Source: Micromonosporaceae bacterium (GTDB taxonomy: Bacteria; Actinomycetota; Actinomycetes; Mycobacteriales; Micromonosporaceae). Taken from it: a stretch of DNA of 6,595 nt. The stretch is taken from NCBI GenBank assembly GCA_019690055.1, contig JADGGF010000256.1, positions 1-6,595 on the forward strand, written 5' to 3'. The position numbers and the translations under genes were made by a program. Position 1 is the stretch's first letter. Each line of letters opens with the position of its first letter. Positions 5,669 to 6,595 of this stretch are shown here, piece after piece. The notes under the pieces were generated by a model that searched no databases, was not told the origin of the DNA, and saw nothing but the letters and a program-made list of their open reading frames with translations.

Positions 5669-6595
5669 GCAATGCGGGCGCCGAACCGGTCCGCGATGCC
5701 TTCGGCCCACTGGTGCGTGCGATCGGAGTCGCACACCAGGACAACCGGACCGGTCACCCCGGCGATGATCTCCTCGTAGCGACGCACGATCACGTCGTCG
5801 TCGGCCATCGGGTCGCGGTACATCGATACCGCGAGCGTGGTGGTGGTGCGGTTGAGCGCGGCGAGCAGAGCCTGCGCCCGCCCCGCCGTCCGCCAGTCCT
5901 CGCCGAGCACGACGGCCGCGGCATCGCGAACCGGCTGCGCCAAGCCGGCCTCGACCAGGGCGGCGGCGGTGGTGTCGGCGAGCTGACCGTGCGCGAACTC
6001 CCAGGGGACGACGGTCATCCGGTTGACGATCGCCCGGTTCACCGCGGTGTCCCCGAGCACGATCCCCCAGGCGGCCCCGACCATCACGACAGCCGCGCCG
6101 GCGATGGCGACCGTGGTCCGCGGCGCCCCGACCGGGCGGGCCCGGTGCCGGGCCCGGGTCGGCGCGAGGCGCCGGGTGGGCCGCAGCCACAGCAGGGCAC
6201 CCAGGCCCAGGATCGCGAGCCCGAGCAGCAACTGGAGGGCCGCTCCGGACAAGTAGGCGTACTGCGTCGCCGGGTCCACCGCCGACCCGGCGAGGCGTTC
6301 CACAAGCAGTACCAGCACGAAGCCGGCGCCCGCGGCACCCACGCACCACGCGAACGAGCGCCAGACGGCCGACTGGACCGGAGCGTGCCCGAGCAGACCG
6401 ACCAGCAGAGCGGCTCCGAGGATCATGAACGCCGACCGCCCTCCCGTCGGAAGGGCTCCGGCGATGGCCGGCACTCCCCGCGCGTGGGCGAGGCTGGTCG
6501 CCGCCGCGACCGCGCCGATGACCGCGGCCACGGCGAGGATCGCCAGCGCGACCGGGTGACGGCGGGCCCGCGCCCACTGCCGCACGACCCAGGTG
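5644..6595 (-). CDS. Unrecognised polytopic membrane protein with C-terminal extracytoplasmic domain; 5' end probably beyond the window
   Basis: I do not recognise a family. The frame is open to the right edge. A GTG at 6585 would give 313 residues but has no Shine-Dalgarno site, and the codons before it (Thr-Trp-Val) read as coding, so the true start is probably outside. Counting from that GTG, hydrophobic helices lie at about 11-31, 52-67, 78-97, 112-134 and 158-178. The N-terminus and the loop at 135-157 are rich in arginine, so the positive-inside rule places both in the cytoplasm and the ~135-residue C-terminal part (179-313) outside. That part alternates predicted helices and strands (TLAVSMY, PVVLVCDSD, ARIAGIVRANG), suggesting an alpha/beta fold, and has one cysteine (C275). 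It precedes rmlB by 72 bases on the same strand, so a role in glycan assembly or export is possible by context only. The high alanine, glycine and leucine content is ordinary for such membrane proteins. Confidence 0.72.
   Translation of the reverse strand, partial: TWVVRQWARARRHPVALAILAVAAVIGAVAAATSLAHARGVPAIAGALPTGGRSAFMILGAALLVGLLGHAPVQSAVWRSFAWCVGAAGAGFVLVLLVERLAGSAVDPATQYAYLSGAALQLLLGLAILGLGALLWLRPTRRLAPTRARHRARPVGAPRTTVAIAGAAVVMVGAAWGIVLGDTAVNRAIVNRMTVVPWEFAHGQLADTTAAALVEAGLAQPVRDAAAVVLGEDWRTAGRAQALLAALNRTTTTLAVSMYRDPMADDDVIVRRYEEIIAGVTGPVVLVCDSDRTHQWAEGIADRFGARIAGIVRANG

Noticed and set aside
5516..6577. 353-codon minus-strand frame overlapping the membrane protein and the start of rmlB
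   Set aside because: It is a shifted frame of the same strand, almost entirely Arg, Gly, Ala and Pro. It would overlap rmlB and lacks any motif.

Overview
The window is high-GC, densely coded DNA, with G or C at most third codon positions and GTG starts next to purine-rich ribosome sites. This suggests an actinobacterium, perhaps Micromonosporaceae-like. The lineage is an inference from base composition and protein style, not from a marker gene. Everything recognisable points to cell-envelope or exported glycan assembly: one nucleotide-sugar dehydratase, one sugar-nucleotide SDR, three glycosyltransferases of different mechanistic types, and two small or unknown membrane proteins.

Layout from the right. 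A minus-strand unit runs from the right edge to 3470. It holds an unrecognised five-helix membrane protein (5' end not seen), then rmlB (dTDP-glucose 4,6-dehydratase), a DUF2304-type small membrane protein with a coiled-coil tail, and a DPM1-like GT2 polyprenyl-phosphate sugar synthase. The last two overlap by 8 bases and both have strong Shine-Dalgarno sites. Meeting this unit tail to tail, with only 14 bases between stop codons, is a plus-strand GT-C family (GT39/PMT-like) membrane glycosyltransferase (1911-3455). On its other side, a 242-base divergent promoter region carries three tandem 23-bp repeats. From there a second minus-strand pair reads left: a soluble GT2 glycosyltransferase, then an extended SDR resembling nucleotide-sugar 4-ketoreductases. 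The SDR is interrupted near the left edge by a 13-G tract.

A plausible joint role (inference): RmlB makes dTDP-4-keto-6-deoxyglucose, which an SDR reduces to a 6-deoxyhexose. The GT2/DUF2304 pair loads a sugar onto polyprenyl phosphate at the inner face of the membrane. The GT-C enzyme transfers that lipid-linked sugar outside the membrane, and the soluble GT2 adds a sugar from a nucleotide donor in the cytoplasm. No rmlA, rmlC, rmlD, flippase or polymerase is in the window, so the final glycan cannot be named.

The less ordinary signals are non-coding or structural. They are the 23-bp iterons in the divergent promoter, a triplicated gene end carrying three TAG codons between the unknown membrane protein and rmlB, the DPM3-like architecture of the DUF2304 protein, and the probable sequence or assembly fault at the left edge. 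I see no phage, IS, CRISPR, tRNA or rRNA feature.
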